A stretch of DNA of 10,431 nt from Deltaproteobacteria bacterium (GTDB lineage Bacteria; Myxococcota_A; UBA796; UBA2385), in NCBI GenBank assembly GCA_015489145.1, contig WGAH01000196.1:1-10431 (forward strand). The letters run 5' to 3'. Position numbers and translations under genes: made by a program. Position 1 is the first letter of the stretch, and the number at the start of each line of letters is the position of its first letter. The notes below the pieces were generated by a model. The model did no database searches. It was not told the origin of the DNA and saw only the letters and a program-made list of their open reading frames with translations. Positions 8,458 through 10,431 of this stretch are shown here, one piece after another.

Positions 8458-9540
8458 ATGGAGGCGCTGCGAACCGACGGCACCACGGGAGAGGACACCG
8501 GCGATCTCGTCGGTCTCGTCGCGCGGATCGAGGACCTGGCCCGCCGGGGCGAGGCGGAGCTGGCGACGATCCTCGCCATCGCCGGCCTCGCCGCCGAGGG
8601 TCCCCCGGGCCACCGCGCCGTGCTGCTCAACGACCTCGGCGTGCTGCGCCAGGCCGCCGGCGACGCCGAGGCGGCCCTCGGATGCTTCGAGGCGGCCGCC
8701 CGCCTGAACCCCGAGGACTCCACCGTCGCCGCCAACCTGGCCGCCACCCGGGCCGAGGTGGAGCGGCGGGGGCCGCCGCGCCGGTGGCTGCGGGGCGTTC
8801 GCACCGGGCCGGACAACCTCGAGCGCTGGGTGCTCGCCGGCCTGGAAGCGGCCGAGGCGGCGGTGGGGCTTCGCGACCGGGCGGTGCTGGAGGTGGGGGG
8901 CGCCCTGCCGGAGGCGGCGGTGCGGACCACCGGGGCGCGGAGCTGGGTGTCGGTGGACCCGGCGGCCACCCCGGAGGAGAGCGACGACGGCGGCCGGGTC
9001 GTGATCGCCGGCGACGCCGCCGCCCTGCCCCTGCCCGACGCCAGCGTGGACGTGGTGTTCTCCTCCTGCGCCTTCGAGCACCTGCCCGACCTGCCCGCCG
9101 CCCTCGCCGAGATGCGCCGGGTGCTGCGCCCGGGAGGCGCGGTCTTCTCGCGGTTCTCGCCCACCTGGGCGAGCCGGGACGGACACCACCTCAAGGTGGC
9201 CGACCCCGACGACCCCCTGAGCTTCCACGACCCGGTGGTGCCGCCCTGGAGCCACCTGGTGCTCGACGAGGGGCGCCTCGCGGCCTTCCTCGCCCTCGGA
9301 CACGGCGAGCGCGCCGGGCGGATCGCCTGGGAGGTCTTCCGGTCGCCGCGGATCAACCGGCTGTTCGACGCCGACTACCGCGCGGCCTTCGCCGGCTCGG
9401 GGATGCGCGTGGCGCGGCTGCGGCCCTGGGGCGGGGTCCACCGGCCGCCACCCCTGCTGCGCGCCACCCTCGAACGGCTCCACCCGCGCGCCGGTCGCTT
9501 CGACCTGAGCGGCTACGAGGTGGTGCTGCTGCGGGCCTGA
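8458..9540 (+). CDS. TPR-methyltransferase fusion (class I SAM-dependent)
   Basis: This 360-residue protein joins a helical N-terminus to a methyltransferase of the Methyltransf_11 type. Residues 18-102 are helical. Residues 53-86 form a clear TPR unit (LLNDLGVLRQAAGD, then ALGCFEAAARLNP), and a second repeat is probably partial. The catalytic part starts with VLEVGGALPEA (143-153), where motif I is degenerate and lacks the usual GxGxG. VSVDP (164-168) ends the second strand. GDAAALPLPDASVDVVFSSC (185-204), FEHLP and MRRVLRPGGAVF (219-230) match motifs II-III. The C-terminal third (HDPVVPPWSHLVLDE, then FDADYRAAFAGSGM) probably shapes the substrate site. No signal or membrane span is visible, so it is cytoplasmic. 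The substrate is unknown; similar proteins modify small molecules, lipids or sugars. GAGGAGG (8444-8450) lies seven bases before the ATG. The gene stands apart from the nifJ operon and converges on the lipoprotein gene. Confidence 0.82.
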   Translation: MEALRTDGTTGEDTGDLVGLVARIEDLARRGEAELATILAIAGLAAEGPPGHRAVLLNDLGVLRQAAGDAEAALGCFEAAARLNPEDSTVAANLAATRAEVERRGPPRRWLRGVRTGPDNLERWVLAGLEAAEAAVGLRDRAVLEVGGALPEAAVRTTGARSWVSVDPAATPEESDDGGRVVIAGDAAALPLPDASVDVVFSSCAFEHLPDLPAALAEMRRVLRPGGAVFSRFSPTWASRDGHHLKVADPDDPLSFHDPVVPPWSHLVLDEGRLAAFLALGHGERAGRIAWEVFRSPRINRLFDADYRAAFAGSGMRVARLRPWGGVHRPPPLLRATLERLHPRAGRFDLSGYEVVLLRA

Positions 9541-9554
9541 ACCGCCGGGGCGCC

Positions 9555-9923
9555 TCAGCCGCTGGTGGCCCAGACCTGGATGTTCACCGTGGCTTCGAGG
9601 TCCTGGCCCTCGGCCTCGGCGGTGCAGGTGATCTCGAGGTCGCCGGGCGGCAGGTCGGTGGCGGTGAACGAGACGCCCTCGGCGCTCCACTCGGTCCGGG
9701 CGCCGTCGGTGAGGGTCCAGGTGGCGGCGGTCACCTCGGCCTCGCTGCCGTCGGGCCGCCAGGCGCTCACCGCGAAGTCCACGGGCTCGCCCTCGTCGTA
9801 CCAGGCCCCGTCGTGGGGCAGGTCGATGCGGAGGGTGATCGCCGGGGCGCCCCCGGTGTCGCCCGCCTCGTCTCCCCCGCCACAGGCCGCCAGCACCAGG
9901 ATCGCCATCGCCGCCGCGCGCAT
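9555..9923 (-). CDS. Small lipoprotein with an Ig-like domain
   Basis: The 122-residue product starts MRAAAMAILVLAAC. A lipobox (LAAC) has its lipidation Cys at residue 14, so it should be processed by Lgt and Lsp and anchored to a membrane. A short Gly/Asp/Thr linker follows (15-27, including GDTGGAP). Residues 28-118 look like one Ig-like or PKD-like beta sandwich, with alternating strands such as ITLRIDLP, PVDFAVSAW, AEVTAATWTL and ATVNIQVW. A conserved-looking Trp lies at 69, and Cys100 is unpaired. GGAGG (9930-9934) sits six bases before the ATG at 9923, so I prefer it to the ATG at 9941. No enzymatic motif is visible; a binding or structural role in the envelope is likely. Its linker resembles that of the BPI-like protein. 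The stop is 14 bases from that of the convergent methyltransferase gene. Confidence 0.75.
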   Translation of the reverse strand: MRAAAMAILVLAACGGGDEAGDTGGAPAITLRIDLPHDGAWYDEGEPVDFAVSAWRPDGSEAEVTAATWTLTDGARTEWSAEGVSFTATDLPPGDLEITCTAEAEGQDLEATVNIQVWATSG

Positions 9924-10004
9924 CTCGTACCTCCTCGACACCCCATCATGCTACCCGGCGGTGCCGGTTGGAGCCCGACTCGCCGCCGTGCTACCCCGAG
10001 CGGC
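9924..10004. promoter_or_regulatory. Divergent intergenic region, lipoprotein/murI
   Basis: These 81 bases must hold the leaders of both divergent genes. The least GC-rich part is 9940-9954 (around CATCATGCTA). Minus-strand TAGCAT (9953-9948) could be a weak -10, but then the lipoprotein leader would be under 25 bases. No convincing -35, operator or hairpin was found. The murI side has no clear Shine-Dalgarno before its GTG. Confidence 0.25.
9930..9934 (-). promoter_or_regulatory. Ribosome binding site fixing the lipoprotein start
   Basis: On the minus strand GGAGG is followed by six bases and then the ATG at 9923. The upstream in-frame ATG at 9941 has no such site and would push the lipobox Cys back to residue 20. 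The shorter start gives a typical short lipoprotein signal. Confidence 0.7.
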
Positions 10005-10431
10005 GTGATCGGCGTCTACGATTCGGGCTACGGCGGCCTCGCGGTGCTCGCCCACCTGCGGGCGCGGCTGCCCGACCGCGACTTCGTCTACCTCGGCGAC
10101 TCGGGGCGGGCGCCCTACGGCGGGCGGGACGTGCACACGATCCTCGACTTCGCCGAGCAGGCGGTGGAGCGCCTGTTCGACGAGGGGGCGCGGGTGGTGG
10201 TCGTCGCCTGCAACACCGTGAGCTGCGTGGCGCTCCGCCACCTCCAGCGCCGCTACTGCCCGCCCGAGGGCGACCGGAGGGTGCTCGGGGTGACGATCCC
10301 CGGCGCCGAGCTGGCGGTGGCGACCGGGGCGCGGCGGGTGGGGGTGCTCGCCACGGCGCGCACGGTGGCCTCGGGCACCTACGCCGCCGAGATCCACAAG
10401 CTCGACCCGGCGGTGCGGGTGGTGGAGCGGG
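10005..10431 (+). CDS. murI: Glutamate racemase, N-terminal part (cut by edge)
   Basis: MurI interconverts L- and D-glutamate in the cytoplasm without a cofactor, supplying D-glutamate for peptidoglycan. The visible 142 residues match the N-terminal domain. IGVYDSGYGGLAVL (2-15) carries Asp6 and Ser7. YLGDSGRAPYGGR (29-41) follows, then VVVACNTVSC (65-74), in which Cys69 is the first catalytic cysteine. The segments VLGVTIPGA and RVGVLATART continue the Rossmann-like fold. The family is about 260-280 residues long, and the second catalytic Cys (in a CTH motif) lies beyond the window. I chose the GTG at 10005 because it puts the conserved start two residues in. A longer in-frame ATG at 9948 would add 19 residues lacking family character. 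No clear Shine-Dalgarno precedes the GTG, so the start is less certain than the identity. It diverges from the lipoprotein gene. Confidence 0.93.
   Translation, partial: MIGVYDSGYGGLAVLAHLRARLPDRDFVYLGDSGRAPYGGRDVHTILDFAEQAVERLFDEGARVVVVACNTVSCVALRHLQRRYCPPEGDRRVLGVTIPGAELAVATGARRVGVLATARTVASGTYAAEIHKLDPAVRVVER

Noticed and set aside
9948..10004. Longer murI start at ATG 9948
   Set aside because: It adds 19 Arg/Pro/Gly-rich residues before the conserved IGVYDSG and has no ribosome site.

Overview
This is a very GC-rich bacterial window with G or C at almost every third codon position. It reads best as chromosome from a Myxococcota-type (deltaproteobacterial) organism. The signs are a cysteine-rich, MYXO-CTERM-like C-terminal sorting tail, Asp-Thr-Gly-rich linkers in two exported proteins, and single- or two-gene units in mixed orientation. 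Nothing marks it as phage, plasmid or insertion sequence, and I see no tRNA, rRNA or CRISPR array.

Layout. Bases 1-255 hold no gene I can support, but bases 160-227 contain phased repeats and an ECF-sigma-like promoter. A possible small ORF (256-453) overlaps by ATGA with a membrane-anchored, cysteine-rich unknown protein (450-863). Facing it is msrA, methionine sulfoxide reductase A, on the minus strand (906-1571). msrA diverges from a 601-residue secreted protein (1669-3474) across a short gap with a shared TATA core. That protein looks like a bacterial two-domain BPI/LBP-type TULIP lipid-binding protein ending in a surface-sorting tail. A 42-residue single-span membrane protein (3485-3613) follows 10 bases later.

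After a 218-base gap with two inverted repeats comes nifJ, a 1180-residue pyruvate:ferredoxin oxidoreductase (3832-7374). It is tightly coupled to a dihydroorotate-dehydrogenase-like FMN protein (7384-8367), and the two probably form one operon. A nested hairpin separates this pair from a TPR-methyltransferase fusion (8458-9540). A small Ig-like lipoprotein on the minus strand (9555-9923) converges on the methyltransferase gene. The start of glutamate racemase (murI, 10005 to the right edge) diverges from the lipoprotein gene.

Functionally, the centre is pyruvate oxidation to acetyl-CoA with reduced ferredoxin, paired with a flavoprotein of unknown substrate. Left of it are envelope functions: the lipid-binding protein, its small membrane partner, the cysteine-rich anchored protein and protein repair by MsrA. 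Right of it are the lipoprotein and peptidoglycan precursor supply (D-glutamate). The most unusual item is the BPI-like protein, because its fold family is known mainly from eukaryotes.
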